Shown piece by piece: positions 26,229-34,460 of a stretch of DNA of 64,000 nt. This stretch comes from Roseobacter sp. CCS2 (lineage in GTDB: Bacteria; Pseudomonadota; Alphaproteobacteria; Rhodobacterales; Rhodobacteraceae), in the NCBI RefSeq assembly GCF_000169435.1, contig NZ_AAYB01000005.1, forward strand, positions 1-64,000, written 5' to 3'. The translations under genes and the position numbers were made by a program. How positions within the stretch are numbered: position 1 is the stretch's first letter; every line of letters begins with the position of its first letter. The notes under the pieces are model-generated. The model worked only from the letters and a program-made list of their open reading frames with translations, was not told the origin of the DNA and searched no databases.

Positions 26229-26237
26229 CATCGCGTT
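26212..26237 (+). promoter_or_regulatory. EcfG-type promoter for the FNT gene
   Basis: GGAAC, 17-base spacer, exact CGTT, 33 bases ahead of the ATG at 26270. It occupies the same 35 bp as the divergent promoter on the other strand, so both cannot be bound at once. Confidence 0.75.
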
Positions 26238-26269
26238 GGGGATAAATTGACATTTGAGGACGCTTTTGT

Positions 26270-27103
26270 ATGACGCACCCGAACCAGACATCCAATGAAG
26301 ACGAAGATTTGATCAAAAAAACCGAAGGGCTAGCCTCAAAACATATCTTCGAAATCATCCGGCGCGATGGTGAGGAAGAACTTGAACGTCCCAATGGATC
26401 GCTGTTCTGGTCAGGTATTGCAGCTGGTTTAATGATCTCACTTTCGGTTTTGGGCGAGGCTATTTTCCGCACGTACCTACCTGATGCTCAGTGGTCGTAT
26501 CTGGTGGAAAACCTTGGTTACAGCCTTGGATTTCTGGTGGTGATTTTGGGGCGCATGCAACTTTTTACCGAAAATACCATTACCACCGTTTTGCCTGTTA
26601 TGCACAACCCGGTTTGGTCCATGTTCAAACGGCTTGTCATCTTATGGTGCATTGTGTTGCTGGCAAACGTGATTGGGGCGTTTGGTGTGGCGACAGCCTT
26701 TGCTTACGGCAGTTTTATCCCGGTTGAGCTTATTCCGGCAATAACCGAACTGTCCGAACACGCCACTGGCTTTGGTGCCAGTGAAGGTTTTCAGCGGGCG
26801 ATACCTGCGGGCATTCTGGTGGCCGCAATTGTTTGGATGCTACCGGAAAGCGACGGCTTTGGCTTTTTTGTGATCCTTGTCTTCACATGGCTGATCGCGG
26901 CGGGCGACTTTACCCATATCGTCGCTGGCAGCGTTGAGATGGCATTTTTGATGGTGCAGGGCATGTTACCCTTCAGTGACGCGCTCTTTGGGTTTTTCCT
27001 GCCTGTGCTGGCTGGCAATATCTTGGGTGGTACTGTGATCTTTGCTTTGCTGGCCTTTGGTCAGGTCCGTCGCGAACTTCCTGAAGGGGCCCGAAAGAAA
27101 TAA
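26270..27103 (+). CDS. Formate/nitrite transporter-family protein (YfdC-like)
   Basis: This 277-residue protein has a charged N-terminus and about six membrane helices with family-typical segments (LFTENTITTVLPVM, GDFTHIVAGSVEMAFL, FLPVLAGNILGG). It resembles the YfdC branch of the FNT family rather than FocA/NirC. Substrate unknown; a stress role is suggested by the EcfG-type promoter directly upstream. Confidence 0.88.
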   Translation: MTHPNQTSNEDEDLIKKTEGLASKHIFEIIRRDGEEELERPNGSLFWSGIAAGLMISLSVLGEAIFRTYLPDAQWSYLVENLGYSLGFLVVILGRMQLFTENTITTVLPVMHNPVWSMFKRLVILWCIVLLANVIGAFGVATAFAYGSFIPVELIPAITELSEHATGFGASEGFQRAIPAGILVAAIVWMLPESDGFGFFVILVFTWLIAAGDFTHIVAGSVEMAFLMVQGMLPFSDALFGFFLPVLAGNILGGTVIFALLAFGQVRRELPEGARKK

Positions 27104-27104
27104 C

Positions 27105-27129
27105 GGAACTATTCGCGGCGTATTGTGTT
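27105..27129 (+). promoter_or_regulatory. EcfG-type promoter (TGTT -10) for the PLDc_N gene
   Basis: GGAAC begins 2 bases after the FNT stop codon, 16-base spacer, TGTT, 39 bases ahead of the ATG at 27168. Confidence 0.58.
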
Positions 27130-27167
27130 GTGTTGGTGAAGAAACCGTAGAACGGAGGATTTTTAAA

Positions 27168-27356
27168 ATGGAATATGCTGGACTTGGTGGACTGATCGTA
27201 CTGGCCCTGAACATCTGGGCGATCATCTCAATCTTTAGCTCAGGCGCATCAACCGGAAGCAAGGTTCTTTGGACGTTGCTGGTGCTGGTACTGCCAATCA
27301 TCGGCTTCATCATCTGGCTGATCGCAGGACCACGTGGTTCCGCTGTAGCGGCCTAA
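27168..27356 (+). CDS. Small PLDc_N-type membrane protein
   Basis: This 62-residue protein has two membrane helices (GLGGLIVLALNIWAIISIF and LWTLLVLVLPIIGFIIWLI) joined by a short loop, ending in AGPRG. It matches the phospholipase D N-terminal-type (PLDc_N) small membrane proteins that also occur alone. The start is set by GGAGG 9 bases upstream. A strong terminator follows. Confidence 0.85.
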   Translation: MEYAGLGGLIVLALNIWAIISIFSSGASTGSKVLWTLLVLVLPIIGFIIWLIAGPRGSAVAA

Positions 27357-27373
27357 GATAACAGAATTTATAG

Positions 27374-27408
27374 AAAGAGGGCGCGTGGAAACACGCGCCC
27401 TCTTTTTT
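27374..27408 (+). terminator. Rho-independent terminator
   Basis: AAAGAGGGCGCGTG-GAAA-CACGCGCCCTCTTT with further T residues: a 14-bp perfect stem capped by a GAAA tetraloop, 17 bases after the PLDc_N gene. Confidence 0.92.
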
Positions 27409-27477
27409 GTGTGCCATCCCGCGGTGCCAATAAAAAAGGCGCCAACCGGCACCTTTTCTACACTCATTTAATTTTAT

Positions 27478-27657
27478 CTACTCTGAAACGATAGCCGCTG
27501 GGCTTTCCGCTGTTGGGTTATCACCCTGATATGCGGTCCAGATCATAAAACCGGCGAAAAGTACGCCTGCCCACAGAAGCGCAAATGCGATCCCTGCAAG
27601 CGGCCCGCGGTGCCGTTTCGCCTGTTTTTCGATGTTGGTTTCTGACGCTGACATCAT
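27478..27657 (-). CDS. 59-residue membrane protein of unknown function
   Basis: The protein begins MMSASETNIEKQAKRHRGPL, has one membrane helix (LAGIAFALLWAGVLFAGFM) and a short polar C-terminus. AAAGGAG precedes the tandem ATGs. An exact EcfG-type promoter lies 28 bases upstream. A weak hairpin (AAAAGGCGCC / GGCACCTTTT) near 27437-27460 may terminate it. No family is recognised. Confidence 0.72.
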   Translation of the reverse strand: MMSASETNIEKQAKRHRGPLAGIAFALLWAGVLFAGFMIWTAYQGDNPTAESPAAIVSE

Positions 27658-27685
27658 GAACTCCTTTATCTACTGTTGGTGGATT

Positions 27686-27710
27686 AACGCGAGAACCGAC
27701 TATTCGTTCC
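27686..27710 (-). promoter_or_regulatory. EcfG-type promoter for the 59-residue membrane protein
   Basis: Minus strand GGAAC, 16-base spacer, exact CGTT, 29 bases ahead of the ATG at 27657; back-to-back with 27718-27742. Confidence 0.74.
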
Positions 27711-27717
27711 CTGACAG

Positions 27718-27742
27718 GGAACTTTTGTCGGTTTGGCGTGTT
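27718..27742 (+). promoter_or_regulatory. EcfG-type promoter (TGTT -10) for the AI-2E-family gene
   Basis: GGAAC, 16-base spacer, TGTT, 22 bases ahead of the ATG at 27765. It overlaps the alternative GTG start at 27738 and so rules it out. Confidence 0.62.
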
Positions 27743-27764
27743 TGATGCTGAAGGAGCGATAGCA

Positions 27765-28796
27765 ATGCAGTCAAAGATCAATACGGTCTGCCTTGTGGCG
27801 CTAACCTTTGTTGTGGCGCTTGCTGCACTTCATATTACCAGAAATCTGATGGCGCCAATCCTTGCAGCGATCCTATTGGGCATCGTCATGACGCCACTGT
27901 CGGATTTATGGGACAGATTGCGCGTTCCTGCTGCGGTCGCTGCGGCTTTATCGGTTTTGTTAGCGCTAAGCGCGATTTTGATACTGCTTTTGCTGATTGA
28001 ACCCTACATTACCCAAGCGATCAGCCAAGGTCCTGTGATCCGCGAAGAATTGCGGGCAACCGTTGACGAAATGCGCCGTATTCTGCGTGGGCTTGAACAA
28101 ATTTCTGAGGATATGGCCGCAGCGATTGAACCAAACGATGCTGTAGTTGAAAATGCCACAGACGAAGCTGTCGCGCTGCCATCGCTGACAGACGCTTTAT
28201 TCTACGCCCCACAGTTCCTTGCACAGTTTCTGATTTTCACGGGTACACTGTATTTCTTCTTGCTGGCCCGCGATGCGGTTTATGATTGGCTAAGCAGCAA
28301 TATCAGCTACCTGACTGACATGCACCTCAAGCGCGCTGCAAAACAGGTGTCACGCTATGTACTTACGATTTCGACAATAAACCTTGCGCTTGGCGCGCTG
28401 GTTGCTGTGGTCATGCAGATTATCGGTGTACCTTCCCCGATGATATGGGGGCTACTGGCCTTTCTTCTGAATTTTATCATGTATCTGGGACCAGCCCTGT
28501 TGATTGCGATGCTGACGGTGATGGGTATTGTCGTTTTCGATGGCGCTGCTAGCTTTCTGCCAGCGGCCGTCTATATCGCGATGAACGCAATCGAGGCGCA
28601 GTTTGTGACCCCGACACTTGTCGGCAAAAGCCTGTCAGTGAATCCGCTTTTGGTATTTCTGTCCTTGGTTTTCTGGCTTTGGCTTTGGGGCCCGATTGGC
28701 GGCATCATCGCGATCCCGCTATTAATCTGGATATTAACGGTGGCCAAAGGTTTTGACGATCAGGCCATTTCCACAGGTACACCCGGCAGGAACTGA
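27765..28796 (+). CDS. AI-2E transporter-family (PerM/YdiK-like) membrane protein
   Basis: This 343-residue protein has about eight membrane helices and the family-typical C-terminal pattern PTLVGKSLSVNPLLVFLSL...LWGPIGGIIAIPLL. AAGGAG lies 8 bases before the ATG. Members export autoinducer-2 or act as Na+/H+ antiporters or permeases; the substrate here is unknown. Its last 37 bases overlap the 3' end of the convergent phospholipase D-like gene. Confidence 0.88.
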   Translation: MQSKINTVCLVALTFVVALAALHITRNLMAPILAAILLGIVMTPLSDLWDRLRVPAAVAAALSVLLALSAILILLLLIEPYITQAISQGPVIREELRATVDEMRRILRGLEQISEDMAAAIEPNDAVVENATDEAVALPSLTDALFYAPQFLAQFLIFTGTLYFFLLARDAVYDWLSSNISYLTDMHLKRAAKQVSRYVLTISTINLALGALVAVVMQIIGVPSPMIWGLLAFLLNFIMYLGPALLIAMLTVMGIVVFDGAASFLPAAVYIAMNAIEAQFVTPTLVGKSLSVNPLLVFLSLVFWLWLWGPIGGIIAIPLLIWILTVAKGFDDQAISTGTPGRN

Positions 28797-30301
28797 GCAT
28801 CTTCTTTGCCAGGCCCTACGCGGTAGGGAACAACAAATCCTTGCCGATCTTCAGGCGCCTTTTGCGCGTTACGCGCCGCCAGCACTGCCCAAGCCTCATA
28901 AGCCTGTTTTAGGTCATAAAACTCTGGCGCGGCGGCATCACCCAGCCAATGATCAAAGCATCGCTGCCGCAATTGGGCAACTTCTGTTGCTGTTTCCGTC
29001 TGAACGCCGGCTTCTGTATCCCAGTTCAGGCTGCGACCGTTCAAGTTGGCTGACGACAAGATGCCTGTGTGATCGTCAAAGATCGACACTTTGGCATGAA
29101 GATAAATGATTGGCGCGTTGAAATGGGTATCGCGGCCATCGGTAACATGGGTGCGGGGTTGCACTGGTGATCCGATAAAGACGCGTTCGGCAAAGGCATC
29201 ATGAATAATGTCGATGCATTTGGCCTGCAAATGTTCCCCAAAAGCAGCATCAGGGCCCCAGGTATCTGTAAAGGCTATATCTTCTGGCGCTGCGGGCAGC
29301 ATGATGATCATGGTCAGTGCCTGCTGTTCAGTCGCACGCGCGGCAAGTGCACGGGCCAAGTCCTCATCACGCAAAAACTGGGTTTCGAAGTAAATAAGGT
29401 CTTCTGACTGCGCGATGGCTGTACGATGGGCATCCGCAATTTCGCTGATAATAGGGCGGGGCGACATATAGGGCAGTGCAAAGCGGCGCTTGGCTGACAT
29501 AGTGCGCAGCAGCTTTTTCGGGCGATAAGGGGTGCGCCCGTTAAAGCCATCATCCATCTGCAAAAGATGGGTGCGCGCCTCTACAGCGACATCGCCCGTG
29601 ACCAGCACCTGTACATCATGCCATGTCTCTTCGCTGTCACGCTGATGTTTTGGCGTGTCATAGCGACGGTCATTCAGGTCAAGCCCCCCGATATAAAGCC
29701 GCGCGCTGTCGAACACCGCCAGTTTCTGGTGGTGGGTGACGGGCACCAAGGCAGGCGGCGGAAAAATACGCGCCTTTAGCGTATCACCTTCTTTTTTGGT
29801 TAGTTTGCGGATGTCCGGGGCCGTTTCCAGCAAACTTTGAACCGTGACGTCGTCTTGACCCGTAATGCGATCTATCTGTGCCTTGATTTCTTTTACAGAT
29901 CGCCACCAAAGTGCGGTGCGCGGTAGCATCCCTAGTCGTGCAGGGTGCATCGCAACCCGAACGTTCAGATTTTGGGGATGAGTGGAAGCTTCACCTGCCG
30001 CAATCAGGCCACGCAGACATCGCCACGCATAATAGTGCATATCCATCCGCACCACCGGATCAAAATCGGTGATCACAAGCTGAATTTTGACACCGCGATT
30101 CAGGGTGTGCACGATCAGGTCAAACCAATCTGTACCCTGCGCTTGGGCCTCTTTTGATCGTAACGTTGTCCACGGGTCGAACAACCGAAAGCCAGCCACA
30201 ATTTCAGAACGTGCAGACAGGAATTCCTGCTCCAGACGCGGATAAGCCTCCGCGGCTGTGATCAGAACTTCAAAGTCACGTTGTTCTTCTGTCGTGGTCA
30301 A
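28760..30301 (-). CDS. Phospholipase D-like protein (two HKD motifs)
   Basis: This 513-residue protein has two complete HxKx4D motifs: HQKLAVFD (about residue 190) followed by IGGLDLNDRRYDT, and HAKVSIFD (about residue 400) followed by ILSSANLNGRSLNWDTE. That is the layout of cardiolipin synthases and phospholipases of the PLD superfamily. There are no obvious membrane helices. It overlaps the kinase gene by 4 bases and is the last of four coupled genes (nepR, ecfG, kinase, this). This suggests that membrane-lipid remodelling is built into the stress operon. Confidence 0.9.
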   Translation of the reverse strand: MTTTEEQRDFEVLITAAEAYPRLEQEFLSARSEIVAGFRLFDPWTTLRSKEAQAQGTDWFDLIVHTLNRGVKIQLVITDFDPVVRMDMHYYAWRCLRGLIAAGEASTHPQNLNVRVAMHPARLGMLPRTALWWRSVKEIKAQIDRITGQDDVTVQSLLETAPDIRKLTKKEGDTLKARIFPPPALVPVTHHQKLAVFDSARLYIGGLDLNDRRYDTPKHQRDSEETWHDVQVLVTGDVAVEARTHLLQMDDGFNGRTPYRPKKLLRTMSAKRRFALPYMSPRPIISEIADAHRTAIAQSEDLIYFETQFLRDEDLARALAARATEQQALTMIIMLPAAPEDIAFTDTWGPDAAFGEHLQAKCIDIIHDAFAERVFIGSPVQPRTHVTDGRDTHFNAPIIYLHAKVSIFDDHTGILSSANLNGRSLNWDTEAGVQTETATEVAQLRQRCFDHWLGDAAAPEFYDLKQAYEAWAVLAARNAQKAPEDRQGFVVPYRVGPGKEDAQFLPGVPVEMA

Positions 30302-32007
30302 TAATCCCGAGCCTCTGGTTCGAATTCAAGCGCATTGAACGTCAACGTCATCGTATAAAGATCATCGGTCTGGTCGATATCTATTTGGCCGCCAAGCTGA
30401 AGCGCAAACGCGTTCATCAACTTGGCACCAAGACCTGTGCTTTCCTGCTGCGTAGCCTTCCCGATCGTGTTTGAGAAAACGAAGATGCAGGACGAACCAT
30501 TCTGTTTCAATTGCACATCAATCTTTGCCGCGTCTTGTCGTGCGTCACCGATATATTTCATAGCATTGGTCGCGGCTTCGGCCGCCAAAAGGGACAGCGG
30601 CACAGCCTGATCAGGGTATAATGACAACGGGTCAATGTCGCTTTGAACGTTGATCTTACTGCCATCTGCAATCGCGAGCTCAACCGATTTTTCGACGATT
30701 TCTGCGATCAATGTACCCACATTCACGCGGCCCGCATCTTGGGACTGGTATAAATCGCGATGGATCGTGGCCAGGCTAAGTACACGGTCTTGAATACGGC
30801 GCAGAATATCGCGGGTTTCATCGTGTTTCGCGGATCTGATCTGCATGTTCATGATCGATGAAATCAGCTGTAGGTTATTCTTTACGCGGTGGTGGATTTC
30901 CTTCACCAGAACACCTTTTTCGCGCAACGCACCTTCCAGCGTGGCTTCGTCGCGCATGATTTCCTGGCCCATACGTTCGAAATTTCGTTCAAGATCTTCA
31001 ATCTCAAGCGGTGTAAATACGGTGTCGCCGTCGACTTCTACAACCCGCCGCGTGTCTGCAAAATGATCCATCTTGGTCCTGATACGGCTAAGGTGTCGCA
31101 GGACAAGCGTGTGCATAGCAAGCATTGCAACGCCCATACTGGCAAACCACATCAGGATCGGAAAAAGCGCAGGTGCTATATCTGACGATAGGCTACTAAG
31201 CGGGCCTTCTTCGATATTCCAAATTGCCATGACAGCAGCGGGGCTGCCTTCGATGGCGACAATGCTATAACGCCTTTCCACACCGCGACGATTTTGGGTT
31301 CGAAAGGTCTGTGCCTCATCAAGCGAAAGATTTTCCAACTGTAGGCCGCTGGGTAGCTCCGGCTCTGCTTCGCCGAATCCTGACCGGGTCGTCAAGATCG
31401 CACCATCATTGTTGAACGTAATCAGTTCGACCAGCCCCTGCGCTTCAAGCGCTTGTGTCGTTTCAGGTAGCCGCGTGTGCGGAATTGAGACGGAAACGAA
31501 GCCCCCAAATTCACCGTCCACATTAAATGGTTCAGAAATCACAAAGACAGAATCACCACTTACGCTGGCGCTGCGATTAACCACGATTGTAGGTTCCTGC
31601 TGCGCCATCCTAGTTTCGAAGTTTGGGTAAGCTGAAAAATCTATGATCTCTTCGACGGACGAACATGCGACAATCCCTGAAGGCGGCAATATACCGACAA
31701 AACTATAATCTGGACTGCCCTTAACAAACCGCGACAGTACCGGCACACAGCTGTCGGGCGCATCCAAAAGATCTGGTGCAATCGATCCAAGCAGGCGTGC
31801 CGCACCGACGGCGCGTTCGATCAACACCTGTTCTGCGCGCGCCGCGCGGTCAGTTAGCCCTAAAAATGCTAGTCCAGCGGTGCGGTCAGCTTCTGCAGCG
31901 ACACGATTGGTTTGAAAAATAGCGACAGAACCCAATGGCAGAAGGGCAAGTGTCAAAAGGACAACCAACTGCACGTTGAGACGCTTGTACCATTGGGTTG
32001 GGATCAT
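30298..32007 (-). CDS. Membrane sensor histidine kinase, HisKA_2/HWE type (PhyK-like)
   Basis: This 569-residue kinase has an N-terminal membrane helix (about residues 11-31), an extracytoplasmic sensory region of about 245 residues with a Cache-like appearance, a second helix (about 277-302), a HAMP-like linker, and a HisKA_2 domain with EIHHRVKNNLQL (phospho-acceptor His about 373). An HATPase_c domain with N-box EAATNAMKY follows. Such kinases phosphorylate PhyR. Position in the nepR-ecfG operon (4-bp overlaps on both sides) makes it the probable PhyR kinase. Confidence 0.93.
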   Translation of the reverse strand: MIPTQWYKRLNVQLVVLLTLALLPLGSVAIFQTNRVAAEADRTAGLAFLGLTDRAARAEQVLIERAVGAARLLGSIAPDLLDAPDSCVPVLSRFVKGSPDYSFVGILPPSGIVACSSVEEIIDFSAYPNFETRMAQQEPTIVVNRSASVSGDSVFVISEPFNVDGEFGGFVSVSIPHTRLPETTQALEAQGLVELITFNNDGAILTTRSGFGEAEPELPSGLQLENLSLDEAQTFRTQNRRGVERRYSIVAIEGSPAAVMAIWNIEEGPLSSLSSDIAPALFPILMWFASMGVAMLAMHTLVLRHLSRIRTKMDHFADTRRVVEVDGDTVFTPLEIEDLERNFERMGQEIMRDEATLEGALREKGVLVKEIHHRVKNNLQLISSIMNMQIRSAKHDETRDILRRIQDRVLSLATIHRDLYQSQDAGRVNVGTLIAEIVEKSVELAIADGSKINVQSDIDPLSLYPDQAVPLSLLAAEAATNAMKYIGDARQDAAKIDVQLKQNGSSCIFVFSNTIGKATQQESTGLGAKLMNAFALQLGGQIDIDQTDDLYTMTLTFNALEFEPEARDY

Positions 32008-32558
32008 GATGGAAGGTTAGGGCTGCCTACGACCGCCATGGTGGCTGTGTCGGTCAATTCCATCGCTTCATCATCCTCTAGCTGTAATATTTCTGTCAGT
32101 TTTGCGCGGGCACGGTTCACACGGCTTTTCATCGTGCCGGTAGCAACACCACACATTTCAGCCGCATCCTCGTAAGAAAATCCAGATGCCCCAACCAAAA
32201 TCAATGCTTCGCGATGTTCGTCTGCCAGCTGTGCAAACGCATTCTTGAAATCCATCATTTGCAAGCGACCATCATGATCCGGTTTCACCGCCAGCGTGTC
32301 TGAAAATGCGTTATCAACATCGGCAACTTCACGGTTCAACTTGCGGCGAGATGAGTAATAATTGTTACGCAAAATAGTGAACAACCAAGCACGCATATTT
32401 GTACCGGGCTGGAATTTGTCCATGTTTGACCAAGCTTTCAACACCGCGTCTTGCATCATATCGTCAGCTGTCGCGCGGTTGCGCGTCAAACTCAACGCGA
32501 ACGCGCGGAGCGCTGGTAAATGTGTTACCAGCTCATCCTTGGGATCAACTTCGCTCAT
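32004..32558 (-). CDS. ecfG: ECF sigma factor EcfG (general stress response)
   Basis: This 184-residue sigma factor has region 2 (ADDMMQDAVLKAWSNMDKFQPGTNMRA..., in part) and region 4 (EALILVGASGFSYEDAAEMCGVATGTMKSRVNRARAKL, in part). It overlaps nepR by 4 bases and the kinase gene by 4 bases. EcfG sigma factors recognise GGAAC-N16/17-CGTT. They are sequestered by NepR until phosphorylated PhyR removes NepR. The many matching promoters in the surrounding 28 kb are its probable targets. Confidence 0.95.
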   Translation of the reverse strand: MSEVDPKDELVTHLPALRAFALSLTRNRATADDMMQDAVLKAWSNMDKFQPGTNMRAWLFTILRNNYYSSRRKLNREVADVDNAFSDTLAVKPDHDGRLQMMDFKNAFAQLADEHREALILVGASGFSYEDAAEMCGVATGTMKSRVNRARAKLTEILQLEDDEAMELTDTATMAVVGSPNLPS

Positions 32559-32719
32559 TTGTCGGCCTGCATCTCTTTATCTTGCGCGCGAAGCACCGAT
32601 AGCAGATCAACGATTTCATCGGGCATCTGATCTTTCTCAAGATCAGAAAAAACCTTCTTCAGGTTTTGGTCGATGTAGCGATCGATCCTTTCCTGCTTTG
32701 GATCGTTTTCTGTTGTCAT
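32555..32719 (-). CDS. nepR: Anti-sigma factor NepR
   Basis: This 54-residue protein (MTTENDPKQERIDRYIDQNL, then KKVFSDLEKDQMPDEIVDLL) has the two short helices characteristic of NepR. They bind either EcfG or the sigma-like domain of PhyR. It is divergent from phyR and overlaps ecfG by 4 bases, the usual alphaproteobacterial arrangement. The gene is short enough to be missed by length filters. Confidence 0.93.
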   Translation of the reverse strand: MTTENDPKQERIDRYIDQNLKKVFSDLEKDQMPDEIVDLLSVLRAQDKEMQADK

Positions 32720-32760
32720 TTACTCGCCGAGCCTCATCTTAAAAATAGTTTTGTACGCAC

Positions 32761-32785
32761 GGAACTAACTTACTATGTATGCGTT
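32761..32785 (+). promoter_or_regulatory. EcfG-type promoter for phyR
   Basis: GGAAC, 16-base spacer, exact CGTT, 33 bases ahead of the phyR ATG. This implies positive autoregulation of the module. Confidence 0.78.
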
Positions 32786-32792
32786 TGGTTCC
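32767..32792 (-). promoter_or_regulatory. EcfG-type promoter (AGTT -10) for nepR-ecfG-kinase-PLD
   Basis: Minus strand GGAAC, 17-base spacer, AGTT, 47 bases ahead of the nepR start codon. It occupies almost the same bases as the phyR promoter on the other strand. Confidence 0.55.
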
Positions 32793-32817
32793 AACAAAAT
32801 ACTAAAAAGGTAAAAAA

Positions 32818-33627
32818 ATGCACGATATCGCACCGGAGACAACGTTTTCCGATCTTCTCGCGGCAGAATTGCCATACTTGCGTCGCTACACGCGTGCGTT
32901 GACGGGGTCGCAGGCACGGGGCGACAAATATACAGTTGCCACGCTTGAGGTAATCCTGAAGGACCGAAGCGATTTTGACAACGACAACCCGATGAAAGTG
33001 AACCTTTTCAAGTGTTTTCACGCCATTTGGGCATCATCCGGCCAATTGTTTACCGACCCGGACGATGATTTGCGTGGGCGTGCCCATGGCCTTTTGTCCA
33101 AGCTGACTGCGAACTCACGCGAAGCGCTTTTGCTGCGCACGATTGAGGAATTCAGCATCGCAAACATCGCAAAAATTATGGATGTGGACGATGACGAGGT
33201 GCGCCGCCTGATCACGACAGCCAATAACGAACTGTCCCAAAGTGTGCAGGGCCGGGTGATGATTATTGAGGATGAACCAATTATCGCCGCAGACCTGACC
33301 GATATTGTTACCACACTTGGCCATGACGTAACCGGCGTGGCACGGACCCACACCGAAGCGCTGGCGCTGGGCGACGAACAAGAACCGGATTTGATTTTGG
33401 CTGATATTCAGCTTGCAGATAATTCGTCTGGCATTGATGCTGTGAATGATCTGCTTAAGAAAATGGATGTGCCGGTGATCTTTATCACGGCATTCCCGGA
33501 ACGGTTGTTGACCGGTGATCGTCCGGAACCGGCATTTCTCATCTCAAAGCCATTTCAGGAAGCGCAGGTTCAGTCTGCGGTCAGCCAGGCCATGTTCTTT
33601 GCGTCAACTGCGACGCTCAAAGGCTGA
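32818..33627 (+). CDS. phyR: General stress response regulator PhyR
   Basis: This 269-residue protein fuses an N-terminal sigma-factor-like domain (residues about 1-140; SREALLLRTIEEFSIANIAKIM) to a C-terminal receiver domain (about 145-265). The receiver has an acidic pocket Glu151-Asp152, phospho-acceptor Asp196 (LILADIQLAD) and Lys244 (ISKPF). Phosphorylation frees the sigma-like domain to capture NepR, releasing EcfG. It is divergent from nepR-ecfG and followed 9 bases later by the ExoD-like gene. Confidence 0.95.
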   Translation: MHDIAPETTFSDLLAAELPYLRRYTRALTGSQARGDKYTVATLEVILKDRSDFDNDNPMKVNLFKCFHAIWASSGQLFTDPDDDLRGRAHGLLSKLTANSREALLLRTIEEFSIANIAKIMDVDDDEVRRLITTANNELSQSVQGRVMIIEDEPIIAADLTDIVTTLGHDVTGVARTHTEALALGDEQEPDLILADIQLADNSSGIDAVNDLLKKMDVPVIFITAFPERLLTGDRPEPAFLISKPFQEAQVQSAVSQAMFFASTATLKG

Positions 33628-33636
33628 GGCACAGGA

Positions 33637-34269
33637 ATGTCGACTGATCCCGGGCAGGGGGCGGTTGTGACGCCTTCTGCGCGACAAAACCCACCTGTTT
33701 TGCCAAGCCTGACCGAAATAGTTGAAAAGGTCATCAAAACCGGCGAAGCGGAAGTGGTTACTGTCCGCGATGTCATAGACGCGGTTGGTGACGCAAGCTT
33801 TGCGCCGGTCCTATTGTTGCCAGCGTTGGCGGTGGCCACCCCATTAAGCGGGATACCCCTTTTTTCATCCTTGATGGGATTAATGATCGTACTCATCTCG
33901 CTACAAATGCTGTTGCGACGTGATAGGTTATGGCTCCCCAAATGGATTTTGCGACGCAATGTCAAAGGCGATGTGGTCAGCAAGGCATTTGCATATTTAA
34001 GACCGGCAGCCGCTTGGTTGGATGATCGTACTGACAAACGGTTGCGGTTGTTTGTAAGGCGTCCAATGATTTTCGTCCCACAAATGGTCTGCGCAATCTC
34101 TGGCGCCTGCATGCCATTGTTGGAATTCATTCCATTCACATCCTCGATCATGGGTATTGGTGTCGCCTTGTTGGCGCTTGGGATGTTGGCACGCGATGGG
34201 CTTGCCTTGCTGCTTGGCATGGTGCCTTACAGCATTATTTTCTATCTCATTTTTACAGGAATTACCTGA
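33637..34269 (+). CDS. ExoD-family membrane protein
   Basis: This 210-residue protein belongs to the ExoD family (exopolysaccharide synthesis protein). It has an N-terminal soluble part, TVRDVIDAVGDASFAPVLLLPAL (in part), LSGIPLFSSLMGLMIVLISLQ, and about four membrane helices. It begins 9 bases after phyR, so it is probably in the same transcript. Rhizobial ExoD affects exopolysaccharide and alkaline tolerance; its role here is not known. Confidence 0.85.
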   Translation: MSTDPGQGAVVTPSARQNPPVLPSLTEIVEKVIKTGEAEVVTVRDVIDAVGDASFAPVLLLPALAVATPLSGIPLFSSLMGLMIVLISLQMLLRRDRLWLPKWILRRNVKGDVVSKAFAYLRPAAAWLDDRTDKRLRLFVRRPMIFVPQMVCAISGACMPLLEFIPFTSSIMGIGVALLALGMLARDGLALLLGMVPYSIIFYLIFTGIT

Positions 34270-34273
34270 AATA

Positions 34274-34315
34274 AGGTCCCCCGTAGCGTAATCGCTACAG
34301 GACCTAAGCTTTTTC
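34274..34315 (+). terminator. Rho-independent terminator after exoD-like gene
   Basis: AGGTCC and GGACCT enclose an inner perfect stem GTAGCG-TAAT-CGCTAC, followed by a T-run at 34310-34314. Confidence 0.8.
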
Positions 34316-34460
34316 AGTTAGCGGTTAGCGGATTGAGTATTACATCGCTTTTTTGCTGCTCTCGACCACAGATCAGATGTGATGTCTTGTGGCTCACTGA
34401 TGACATCAGCTTTGTATGTCATTTGATACTCTTCTGTAATCTTATTGACATTGATGAATG

